From the NCBI GenBank assembly GCA_031119515.1, contig JAVHXR010000020.1, positions 1-15,582 of the forward strand: 15,582 nt of DNA. The letters run 5' to 3'. Positions 7,501-12,972 of the stretch are shown piece by piece. The position numbers and the translations under genes were made by a program. Under the pieces are notes generated by a model, which saw only the letters and a program-made list of their open reading frames with translations, did no database searches and had not been told where the DNA came from. The stretch is from Propionicimonas sp. Its GTDB lineage: Bacteria > Actinomycetota > Actinomycetes > Propionibacteriales > Propionibacteriaceae. Within the stretch, counting starts at the first letter, position 1. Each line of letters opens with the position of its first letter.

Positions 7501-9379
7501 CCTGGCGCGCCATGAACTCGAACTTGAGCTCCGCCTTGGGCGTGATCACGTCCGGCTCAACCCACTTGGCCAGCAACGCCGGCTTGTAGCTGGTCTTCGT
7601 CCAGTTCGTGATGTTCGCTTCCTTGGCGGCGTCGTAGGTGACGCCCTGGAAGTTGTCGGCACTGCGGTTCGGCCCGTCGTTGAACGCCTTCCAGCTGGAC
7701 GGGTCAGTGAGGACGGTCTGGGTGGTCCCGTCGTCGTAGGTGACGACCATCTTCGCCAGCAGGGCCTCGCTGTCCCCGAACATGTTGTAGTTGGTCGGCG
7801 TGTAGGTCATGTAGCCGGTCCAGAAGCCGGGGCCGAGCAGCGCCCCGACCGCATTGGTTCCGTTGGAGAGCAGCTTCGTGACGTCGTAGGTGTTGTAGGC
7901 CAGGGTCTTCGCGTAGGTGGACATCCCCGGGTTGAGGTAGTCCTCGCTGACCCGCTCACCGTTGATGAACATCTCGTAGGCACCCTGCGCGGTCACGTAC
8001 AGGCGAGCCTTCGAGACCTCCTTGGACGGGTTCAGCCGGAACTCCGAGCGGAGCTGCGTCTGCGCGCCGTAGCTCGGGTCGGCGTACTTCGGGCCAACCT
8101 GCGCCGCCGTCGCGGGGTTGATCCGGATGGCGTTGCCGCTCGTCGTCATGCCCGAGTTCGGCAGCGCGGTGAAGATGCTGTAGTTCGCGGCCGTCGTCGA
8201 GTCGAACAGCGTCCGCTTGGCGCTCTGCCCGATGTCCACGATCTTGTAGTCGGTGACGGTGACGTCGTCACCGGGGTTCCTGACCGAGAAGCCCACCGAG
8301 TTCAGGTGCGGGAACGTGTTGTAGTTGTTGCCCGTCGCGAACGTGTGCACACCGGACGCGTTGATCGTCGAGTACGGGGACACGTTGAGGTTGTTGGTCG
8401 CCGCGGGGCGGTTCGCGCTCACCGTGATGGTGCTCGCCGTGAAGCCCGTCAGGTTGACCCCGTCGATGGTGAACGTCATCGCGCTGGTGTTCCCCTGGAT
8501 CCGCAGCGTGTGCTCGAGGTTCTTGTTGGCCGGGGTGAACAGGCTCCTGACCGCAGCCGCGGTGCTCTGGGCGAGCTGGACCGACTTGTACGGGTGGGTG
8601 TTCGGGTCGCCGTCGACGTCGTCCGTCTCGTGGTAGCCCTTGCGGTAGAGGTTCACGACGCCGCCGGTGTTGCCGGCGTCAGCGGTGACGCCGGACAGGT
8701 CCAGCTCGAACCGGATGAAGTTCTCCCCGCCCGGTCCGCCGAACACGTTGCGGAAGTCGCTGGTGAACCGCGCGTCGTCCGCTCCGAAGATGAACGAGGC
8801 GTTGTCACCGGAGTTGATGGTGAACTTCGTGTTGATGTCGAAGATGGCCGCGGACTTGGCATCCAGCTTGGTGGCGTCGCTGCCGATCCACTGCGCCCCG
8901 TCCCAGGCGCCGATCGTGCTGCTCATCAGGCCCGTCGAGAAGGTGTCGACGTCAGAGGTCGTCTTCACTCCGCGATCGTCGACCACCGTCACGCGCCACC
9001 AGTAGTCGGTCTCGGCCCTCAGCTTGTCGGCCGCACCGGTGCCCCCGTAGCTGACGTCGGTCGACTCGTCGGACTCGACCGTGCCGCTGTCCCAGACGAC
9101 CTTGTTGAACGCGCGGTCCCTGGAGACCTCGATGCGGTAGCTCTTCTGCTTCGCACCAACGACGTTCGATTCCATTCCCCAGCAGAAGATCGGCTTGGCA
9201 TCGTCGATCCCCAATGGGCTGTCCAGGTGGTTTACCTCCAACCCCTGCACAGCCACTTGTGCCGCGACTGCCCCCGGCTGGGCCGCCACTGCCGACTGCG
9301 GCACAAACGCGCCCGTCGCCATCAGCGCCAGTGTCAGGCCGGACGCCAGTATCAGGCGCGGCCCTCTTTTTGTCTCCAC
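4583..9379 (-). CDS. Secreted GH78 alpha-L-rhamnosidase with three C-terminal Ig-like repeats
   Basis: A 1598-residue exported enzyme that should release terminal alpha-L-rhamnose from plant glycosides or rhamnose-rich polysaccharides. GTG 9379 is the likely start: AAGGAGA (9384-9390) sits just before it, and it gives a clean signal peptide (METKRGPR, hydrophobic core, cleavage near SAVAA at about 33). Domains in order: Fn3-like (about 45-155), a ConA-like insert (about 160-400), Bac_rhamnosid_N (about 450-590), a beta domain (about 605-770), the (alpha/alpha)6 catalytic barrel (about 800-1215), a C-terminal beta domain (to about 1320), then three Ig-like repeats (1330-1598). DCPQRNERMGWTGD (835-848) is the GH78 signature. 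E841 aligns with the general acid of Streptomyces avermitilis Rha78A, and E1165 in TTMWELW is the likely base. N840 replaces the more usual Asp. There is no LPXTG anchor. The gene is divergent from a LacI regulator that probably controls it. Confidence 0.92.
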   Translation of the reverse strand: METKRGPRLILASGLTLALMATGAFVPQSAVAAQPGAVAAQVAVQGLEVNHLDSPLGIDDAKPIFCWGMESNVVGAKQKSYRIEVSRDRAFNKVVWDSGTVESDESTDVSYGGTGAADKLRAETDYWWRVTVVDDRGVKTTSDVDTFSTGLMSSTIGAWDGAQWIGSDATKLDAKSAAIFDINTKFTINSGDNASFIFGADDARFTSDFRNVFGGPGGENFIRFELDLSGVTADAGNTGGVVNLYRKGYHETDDVDGDPNTHPYKSVQLAQSTAAAVRSLFTPANKNLEHTLRIQGNTSAMTFTIDGVNLTGFTASTITVSANRPAATNNLNVSPYSTINASGVHTFATGNNYNTFPHLNSVGFSVRNPGDDVTVTDYKIVDIGQSAKRTLFDSTTAANYSIFTALPNSGMTTSGNAIRINPATAAQVGPKYADPSYGAQTQLRSEFRLNPSKEVSKARLYVTAQGAYEMFINGERVSEDYLNPGMSTYAKTLAYNTYDVTKLLSNGTNAVGALLGPGFWTGYMTYTPTNYNMFGDSEALLAKMVVTYDDGTTQTVLTDPSSWKAFNDGPNRSADNFQGVTYDAAKEANITNWTKTSYKPALLAKWVEPDVITPKAELKFEFMARQDKPVREVERLTAKRVLSTHSSDGLTWTYDMGVNMVGVPSVTIPKGTLQAGDEVIFRFGEDIYPGNSDSPNTTWPGPDPRVYEPKPYSDLYGPNGSYRAGVAGRVLTDTYRAAMAMDFYQASAADASRDVVITPNFTFRGYRYIEITIPGRTTALPLANVEGIVLSSISLPEGTYQATTSDDNYTGTLATQFFKNVQRSQLGNFFSLPTDCPQRNERMGWTGDLQAYAQAATYNSTDTQAFLRQWMVALRDAQGVNGGIGDTVPIISLTGDRGTNYPQSPTWEGAVAQAPWQLYQQYGDTQIIRENFATIKKWLENYHSGVLSVDYPGLTSRTSGNADHISMDANTQAHMVGQAMYLNWVRVSAQMAEVIGEDEYAETLRARFDQGKDSFNKLYVDPQTGFTLNATPGATLVSGRTLQDSQASYATPLNLDLFSDELTVQAGDNAGLTYKEFATKRLAELIADPSKSNNGNGPLAGTGLFSGGQASNKPYTITTGFNGTPNILPALTKNGQAETAYKLFSSDEYTSWLYPVTLGATTMWELWNSYERGFAQGGNSQMNSQNHFALGASQAWMYEYQLGITSDGAKGYKDFVLQPVAGGEFTSVKGSFTSSYGKISSAWKASGGKISSYATTVPANTTATLYLPVEGEVTQFETIPGVTFEGMATRNGLNTAKFTLGAGGYEFTVDGSGVTASLDEGLHVDPQLTNTTAPTISGAAEVGATLTSSAGTWSKESAELTYQWFRGEQAIDGATGSEYVLGVDDLGQQVSVKVTASLNGASVTAASALVGPVVKSKLSNSVLPRVVGSAKVGSTLTVDNGSWSPQPEGFTYQWLRNGLVLVGQTGSQYKLTPADLGGWISVQVTANATGSDSLSALTVALGPVAKGTIANKAAPVITGKAKVGSRLYASKGSWAPTPSKYSYQWYRNGKAIKKATASSYKLTKSDKGKKITVKVTVKLTGYSDASKVSKAVGKVKKK
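4586..5392 (-). repeat. Three tandem Ig-like repeats within the rhamnosidase
   Basis: Units of about 90 residues begin at residues 1330, 1420 and 1511. Each has the pattern VG-TL-(S)-GTW/GSW, then YQW, a Y-L/K-L segment, and VKVT. The last unit is very lysine-rich (21 Lys in 88 residues, ending KVKKK). Such tails in secreted actinobacterial hydrolases probably hold the enzyme to the cell wall or to polyanionic polymers (inference). Confidence 0.85.
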
Positions 9380-9755
9380 ATTGTCTCCTTGTTTTGCCGG
9401 CACCCCTCACACCGGGATGCACGAGCTTTCACACACATTCATTGAGTGCCTGTTCGCGGCACGCTAATTACTGCGCAAGGTCTCGCATTGAGCTGTCAGG
9501 GCGTCATTGGGATGGCCGTGGATTCCCTCCTTCTGTGCTGGGCCGGGCGCAGCCCGGCGGGGGTGGATCGCGCTCCCCGGGGATCGGGAGCACCGCGGAA
9601 CCGGCCGGACGTGACCTGCTCCGCGGCGCCCGGCCGGCACCGCCGGCCACACCCTGGCGGAGCGACTCCCCCGGGCCGGCGGGCAAGCCGAACGCGTGCC
9701 CTGCCCGGGGTTGCCGCAAGGGCCATCGTCGCGCCAGCCACGGCTCGCCTCTCCC

Positions 9756-9769
9756 TTGAAACGATCCAA
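9756..9769. promoter_or_regulatory. Candidate LacI-family operator between rhamnosidase and lacI
   Basis: TTGAAACGATCCAA has the LacI-family form: matching outer TTG/CAA ends and a central CG, with five of seven positions symmetric. It shares TTGnAACGATnCAA with the site at 11210-11223. It lies 377 bp before the rhamnosidase start and 319 bp before lacI, so it could serve either gene. Confidence 0.45.
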
Positions 9770-9817
9770 CTCGAACGCGACGACACTAGACCGGGAGCCT
9801 CCCGCGAGGCTCGCGAA

Positions 9818-9833
9818 TGGCCACAAGTGGCCA
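9818..9833. promoter_or_regulatory. Perfect dyad TGGCCAC-aa-GTGGCCA
   Basis: Seven-base arms with a two-base centre make a compact protein-binding-type dyad rather than an RNA hairpin. It differs from the LacI-type sites. It lies about 250 bp before lacI; the binder is unknown. Confidence 0.35.
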
Positions 9834-9896
9834 CCGGGCCATCGACCCCACCTCAGCGCCAGGGCCGTTCGTGGCAGTCCGGACGGGGCGCCTCCC

Positions 9897-9926
9897 GGCC
9901 CCGGTGCGGAGCTCCCGCACCGGGCC
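9897..9926. other. Strong GC hairpin, function unclear
   Basis: CCCGGTGCGG (9900-9909) and CCGCACCGGG (9915-9924) form a perfect 10-bp stem with a five-base loop. GGCC/GGCC extends it with one bulged C. No T run follows. It lies about 160 bp before lacI and could be a terminator, an insulator or a leader structure. Confidence 0.45.
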
Positions 9927-10050
9927 CTGCGGTTGCCAGCCCCCGCTCGGGGCGCGCCTGCGAACCCGCCTCTCACAACGGGCGATGGTCGTGATCGGCA
10001 CTTTGGGCGCACGTCCGGTGGACGTGGTGTCGACGGTGCCCCGGAACGCC

Positions 10051-10070
10051 CGGGACGGTAGACTGTCCCG
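10051..10070 (+). promoter_or_regulatory. Inverted repeat over the likely lacI promoter or leader
   Basis: CGGGAC-ggtagact-GTCCCG lies 18 bases before the lacI start, and its centre contains a -10-like TAGACT (10059-10064). No good -35 box is seen. A site here would suit autoregulation, or the hairpin could modulate the leader. Both are inferences. Confidence 0.35.
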
Positions 10071-10087
10071 TCCCAGGGGAGGTCAGG

Positions 10088-11104
10088 ATGTCCGACGTCG
10101 CTCGCCAGAGCGTGACGATGGACGACGTCGCCCGCAGGGCGGGGGTGTCACGGGGCACCGTCTCCAATGCCCTCAACCACCCGGACCGGGTGGCGGCCAC
10201 CACCCTCGCTGCCGTCCGGCAGGCGATCGGCGAACTCGGCTTCGCCCGCAACGACCACGCCAGGAGCCTGGCCGGCGGCCGCAGCACCACCATCGGGCTG
10301 GTGCTCACCGACCTCGAGAACTCCTACTTCGTCGACATCGCCCAGGGCGCCGAGGACGGCGCGATGCAGCACGGCCTCACCATCCTGATCGCCAACAGCC
10401 AACGCGACGAGGCTCGCCAGCGCACCTACCTGGACCTGTTCGAGGAAGCCCGCCTCGCGGGGACGCTACTCGCGCCCCACACCGCCAGCCAGGCGATCGC
10501 CGGCACCGTGCAGTCCTCCCGGCCCCTGGTGGCACTCAACGTCGCGCTCGACCCGGCCCTTCGGTGCTCGGTCTCGGTGGACAACGAGCTCGGTGGCTAC
10601 CTCGCCGCGCAACACCTGATCGAGACCGGATGCCGCCACATCGCCTACATCGGAGGATCCGACCGGCTGGACCCGATCCGCGAGCGCCGGCAGGGCGTCC
10701 GGCGGGCGGTGGCCGACTCGGGCAGACAGATCCGGCTGACCGAGATCACGGTGCCCGCGGTCCGGACACCCGACGGGCGGACCGCCGCACTGGACATCCT
10801 GCAGCGACCACCGGATGCCCGGCCGGACGGGATCGCCGCCGCCTCCGACCTGCTCGCCCTCGGCCTGGTGCAGGTACTCCACGACAAGGTGCGCATCCCC
10901 GAGGAGATCGCGATCATCGGCTACGACGACAACGCCGCGGCGCGCGAGAGCATCGTGCCGATCACCACGATCGCCCAACCCGGTCACGAGGTCGGCAGGG
11001 CCGGCGCCGACCTCCTCCGGGAGGAACTCTCGGGCCAGCCGCACACCCACCGCCAGATCCGGCTCGCCCCCCAACTCCGGATCCGCCAGAGCACCGCCGG
11101 CTGA
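10088..11104 (+). CDS. LacI-family transcriptional regulator of the rhamnosidase locus
   Basis: A 338-residue regulator of standard LacI length. The N-terminal HTH (about 11-33) reads TMDDVARRAGVSRGTVSNALN. A hinge helix follows with NDHARSLAGGRS, whose ARSL leucine normally inserts at the central CG step of the operator. The periplasmic-binding-protein-like sensor runs from GLVLTDLENSYF to the end, with HIAYIGGSDRLDPIRERRQGV, DGIAAASDLLALG and IAIIGYDDNAAAR as expected. ATG 10088 is preceded by AGGGGAGG (10075-10082). It is divergent from the GH78 gene, so a rhamnose-derived or glycoside-derived effector is likely, but the ligand cannot be read from sequence. Candidate operators with TTG...CG...CAA architecture lie at 9756-9769, 11210-11223 and 11223-11238. 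Confidence 0.93.
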   Translation: MSDVARQSVTMDDVARRAGVSRGTVSNALNHPDRVAATTLAAVRQAIGELGFARNDHARSLAGGRSTTIGLVLTDLENSYFVDIAQGAEDGAMQHGLTILIANSQRDEARQRTYLDLFEEARLAGTLLAPHTASQAIAGTVQSSRPLVALNVALDPALRCSVSVDNELGGYLAAQHLIETGCRHIAYIGGSDRLDPIRERRQGVRRAVADSGRQIRLTEITVPAVRTPDGRTAALDILQRPPDARPDGIAAASDLLALGLVQVLHDKVRIPEEIAIIGYDDNAAARESIVPITTIAQPGHEVGRAGADLLREELSGQPHTHRQIRLAPQLRIRQSTAG

Positions 11105-11111
11105 GCCCGCC

Positions 11112-11133
11112 CGGCACCGGCTGACAGGTGCCG
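11112..11133 (+). terminator. Hairpin downstream of lacI
   Basis: CGGCACC (11112-11118) and GGTGCCG (11127-11133) form a perfect 7-bp stem with an eight-base loop, beginning eight bases past the lacI stop. No T run. Confidence 0.45.
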
Positions 11134-11156
11134 CTGATCACTCCACGAGTGTTTCC

Positions 11157-11176
11157 CCGCGGCTGCATGGCCGCGG
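11157..11176 (+). terminator. Second hairpin downstream of lacI
   Basis: CCGCGGC (11157-11163), loop TGCATG, GCCGCGG (11170-11176), followed by TCTT. This all-GC stem ends two bases before the -35 box of the next gene, so it may insulate the luxR-type gene from lacI transcription. Confidence 0.5.
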
Positions 11177-11178
11177 TC

Positions 11179-11207
11179 TTGACAGCGTGGCCCGCCGGGG
11201 TTACTTT
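11179..11207 (+). promoter_or_regulatory. Sigma70-type promoter of the small LuxR-type gene
   Basis: TTGACA (11179-11184), a 17-base spacer, then TACTTT (11202-11207). The -35 is a perfect consensus and the spacing is ideal. Transcription should start near 11214, inside the two LacI-type operators, leaving a leader of roughly 115 bases. Confidence 0.7.
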
Positions 11208-11209
11208 CG

Positions 11210-11223
11210 TTGCAACGATTCAA
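11210..11223. promoter_or_regulatory. LacI-type operator 1 of the luxR-type promoter
   Basis: TTGCAACGATTCAA covers the predicted transcription start and shares TTGnAACGATnCAA with the site at 9756-9769. It has a central CG and symmetric TTG/CAA ends. Confidence 0.5.
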
Positions 11224-11238
11224 TTGGAGCGCTCCAAT
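11223..11238. promoter_or_regulatory. LacI-type operator 2: perfect 16-bp palindrome
   Basis: ATTGGAGCGCTCCAAT is a perfect palindrome with a GGAGCGCTCC core, the form used by several actinobacterial LacI-family repressors such as CebR-type proteins. It abuts operator 1 and lies just downstream of the predicted start, ideal for a roadblock. The neighbouring LacI protein is the natural candidate, though another LacI family member could also bind. Confidence 0.65.
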
Positions 11239-11331
11239 ACAATCCCACATTCCACGCGTCCGGACCCCCGAAGCGGCCCCGACGTGTGGCGGGATTTCGT
11301 TCGCACGCACAGGTCAACACCGGAGTTCACC

Positions 11332-11577
11332 GTGAATCACGTACCGCATGCCGGCACCCCCAACCCAGAACGGCCGTCCCGAGCGGCCCCACTCGATCGG
11401 GAAACCCTGGAGATCCTCCGGCTCCTTGGAAAAGGGTTCACTGTCGAGCGGGTTGCGAGAAAGCTGGAGATTTCTCCTCGCACGGTCCGTCGCCGGGTTA
11501 AGGCCTGCTGCCAGTATCTCGGTGTCGGCACAATGGTCGAAGCACTCGTCCTCGTCGCACGAAAGAACCTCATCTGA
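11332..11577 (+). CDS. Small stand-alone LuxR-type HTH regulator
   Basis: An 81-residue protein that is almost entirely a LuxR/GerE-type HTH: LDRETLEILRLLGKGFTVERVARKLEISPRTVRRRV, ending near ALVLVARKNLI. There is no receiver, PAS or ligand-binding domain, so it is either a GerE-like stand-alone regulator or controlled only at the level of expression. GTG 11332 is preferred because GGAG (11322-11325) lies six bases before it. Starting at 11128 would place the promoter and both operators inside the coding region. The usual KxH after TVK is replaced by RRR, so target contacts may differ. Its promoter is covered by two LacI-type operators, suggesting the LacI protein represses it and that it passes the sugar signal on to other genes (inference). 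Confidence 0.82.
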   Translation: MNHVPHAGTPNPERPSRAAPLDRETLEILRLLGKGFTVERVARKLEISPRTVRRRVKACCQYLGVGTMVEALVLVARKNLI

Positions 11578-11583
11578 AATACG

Positions 11584-11606
11584 CGGTCGGCGCGGGCCGG
11601 CGACCG
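11584..11606. terminator. Weak hairpin between convergent genes
   Basis: CGGTCG (11584-11589) and CGACCG (11601-11606) flank a GC-rich 11-base loop, just past the LuxR-type gene. No T run. The remaining bases up to 11758 show nothing else. Confidence 0.3.
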
Positions 11607-11758
11607 ATCCACCGCGCGCGGGAGTCCGCTGGCGCGACCCTCATTGCGCACGGCGAGACCGGCCGCGCCGGGGTCGCCGCGCGATCTCACCGGAGCGCAC
11701 ACCCGCGCCCTGGCAGCGCACACCCCGCGCCGCCGGCGCCTGGCCCGACCCGGGCCAC

Positions 11759-12844
11759 TCACTCCGGCAGCTGGTACCCGGGGGTCGACCGCGAGATCTC
11801 GAGCTCCTCGGCGCTCATGTCCGCCGGGATCTCCTCGAACAGCGGTGTCGAGAGGTAGCGCTCCCCCGTGTCCGGCAGCATCGCCAGGATCACCGAGCCG
11901 GGTTCGGCCCTCGCCGCCACCTGGCGGGCGACAGCGAACGTGGCGCCGCCCGAGACTCCGGTGAAGATCCCCTCCCTGGCGGCGAGCTCGCGGGCCCACT
12001 TCATGGCCTCGGGACCGGGCATCGGGACGATCTCGTCGTAGTAGCGCTGGTCGATCGCCTCCTGCAGCACGAGCGGGATGAAGTCCGGCGTCCAGCCCTG
12101 GATCGGGTGCGGCTCGAAAGCCGGGTGGCTGGCGGCCGGCGACCCGTCCTCGCCGCGCTCCTGGGGGGTGCCGCTGCCGACCAGCTGGGCGTTGCCCGGC
12201 TCGGAGAGCACGATCTTCACCTCCGGACGCTCCCGTCGCAGCACCCGGCCGACGCCGCTGACCGTCCCTCCGGTGCCGTAGCCGGTGACGAACCAGTCCA
12301 GCCGCGAGCCGGCGAAGTCGTTGACGATCTCCCGGCCGGTGGTCGACTCGTGGATGTCGGCGTTGGCGGCGGTCTCGAACTGGTGGGCGAGGAACCACCC
12401 GTTCGCCTCGGCCAGTTCGACCGCCTTGCGGTACATGCCGAATCCCTTCTCGGCGCGAGGGGTGAGGACGACCCTCGCCCCCAGCATCCGCATCAGCCGG
12501 CGGCGCTCGATCGAGAAGCTGTCGGCCATCGTGACCACCAGCGGGTAGCCCTTCTGGGCGCACACCATCGCCAGCCCGATCCCGGTGTTGCCGCTGGTCG
12601 CCTCCACCACCGTCTGGCCAGGCAGCAGAGTGCCGCGGCGCTCGGCGTCCTCGATCACGTTGATCGCGAGCCGGTCCTTCACCGAAGCCAGCGGGTTGAA
12701 GTACTCCGCCTTCACATACAGCGTGACGCCGTCCACGCCGATGTTGTTGATCCGGACCACCGGGGTGTCCCCGACGGTGTCGAGGATGCTGTCGTAGAGG
12801 CGGCCACGACCCGCCGTGGTCCTGATCGTCGCTGGTGTCGCCAT
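11759..12844 (-). CDS. CysK-like PLP-dependent enzyme (cysteine synthase family)
   Basis: A 361-residue fold-type II PLP enzyme. K56 in NPLASVKDR is the cofactor lysine, TSGNTG (83-88) binds the substrate carboxylate, GTGGTVSGVGR forms the phosphate loop, and TGVSGGA lies near the C-terminus. O-acetylserine sulfhydrylases are usually 300-330 residues. The excess is mainly in the loop before HPIQGWTPDFIP, with GTPQERGEDGSPAASHPAFEP inserted. The usual NPAN...TTGPEI substrate segment reads TAANADIHESTTGREI. It may therefore be a cysteine synthase A paralogue, a cysteine desulfhydrase, or act on another beta-substituted alanine; sequence alone does not decide. ATG 12844 has GGGAGA six bases upstream. 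No obvious tie to the sugar genes. Confidence 0.85.
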   Translation of the reverse strand: MATPATIRTTAGRGRLYDSILDTVGDTPVVRINNIGVDGVTLYVKAEYFNPLASVKDRLAINVIEDAERRGTLLPGQTVVEATSGNTGIGLAMVCAQKGYPLVVTMADSFSIERRRLMRMLGARVVLTPRAEKGFGMYRKAVELAEANGWFLAHQFETAANADIHESTTGREIVNDFAGSRLDWFVTGYGTGGTVSGVGRVLRRERPEVKIVLSEPGNAQLVGSGTPQERGEDGSPAASHPAFEPHPIQGWTPDFIPLVLQEAIDQRYYDEIVPMPGPEAMKWARELAAREGIFTGVSGGATFAVARQVAARAEPGSVILAMLPDTGERYLSTPLFEEIPADMSAEELEISRSTPGYQLPE

Positions 12845-12959
12845 CGGGGTCTCCCATCTGCTCGGGGCGGCCGGCCCTCGGAGGTGCCCTCCCGGGCCCT
12901 CGTTCTAGTAAGCGCCCACACCCGCCGCGGCTCCATGCGCACCCTTGCCTAATGGACGT

Positions 12960-12972
12960 CGCGGCGGCCGCG
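12960..12972 (-). terminator. Short hairpin after the GH2-DUF2804 gene
   Basis: CGCGG-cgg-CCGCG immediately follows the stop codon, with GAC/GTC able to extend the stem past a bulge. The 128 bp between this gene and the CysK-like gene otherwise show no clear promoter. Confidence 0.3.

Larger units (their letters stand above)
9380..10087. other. Divergent intergenic region between rhamnosidase and lacI, rich in inverted repeats
   Basis: About 0.7 kb without a convincing gene. Frames on both strands are open only because of high GC. It holds a GCCGGGC-gca-GCCCGGC hairpin (9542-9558), a LacI-type operator (9756-9769), GAGCCT/AGGCTC (9795-9812), a TGGCCAC dyad (9818-9833), a strong 10-bp hairpin (9897-9926), CCCCG-ct-CGGGG (9941-9952) and an inverted repeat next to the lacI start (10051-10070). 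No clear -35/-10 pair for the rhamnosidase gene was seen. Confidence 0.5.

Noticed and set aside
9380..9403. Rhamnosidase start eight codons earlier at ATG 9403
   Set aside because: The best ribosome binding site (9384-9390) would lie inside the coding region. The GTG at 9379 gives good spacing and a normal signal peptide.
7445..9445. Plus-strand open frame of about 666 codons
   Set aside because: Antisense to the rhamnosidase N-terminal half; its composition is typical of an off-frame translation.
11128..11331. Longer start for the LuxR-type protein at 11128
   Set aside because: It would put the promoter and two operators inside the gene and adds a low-complexity segment without a domain.
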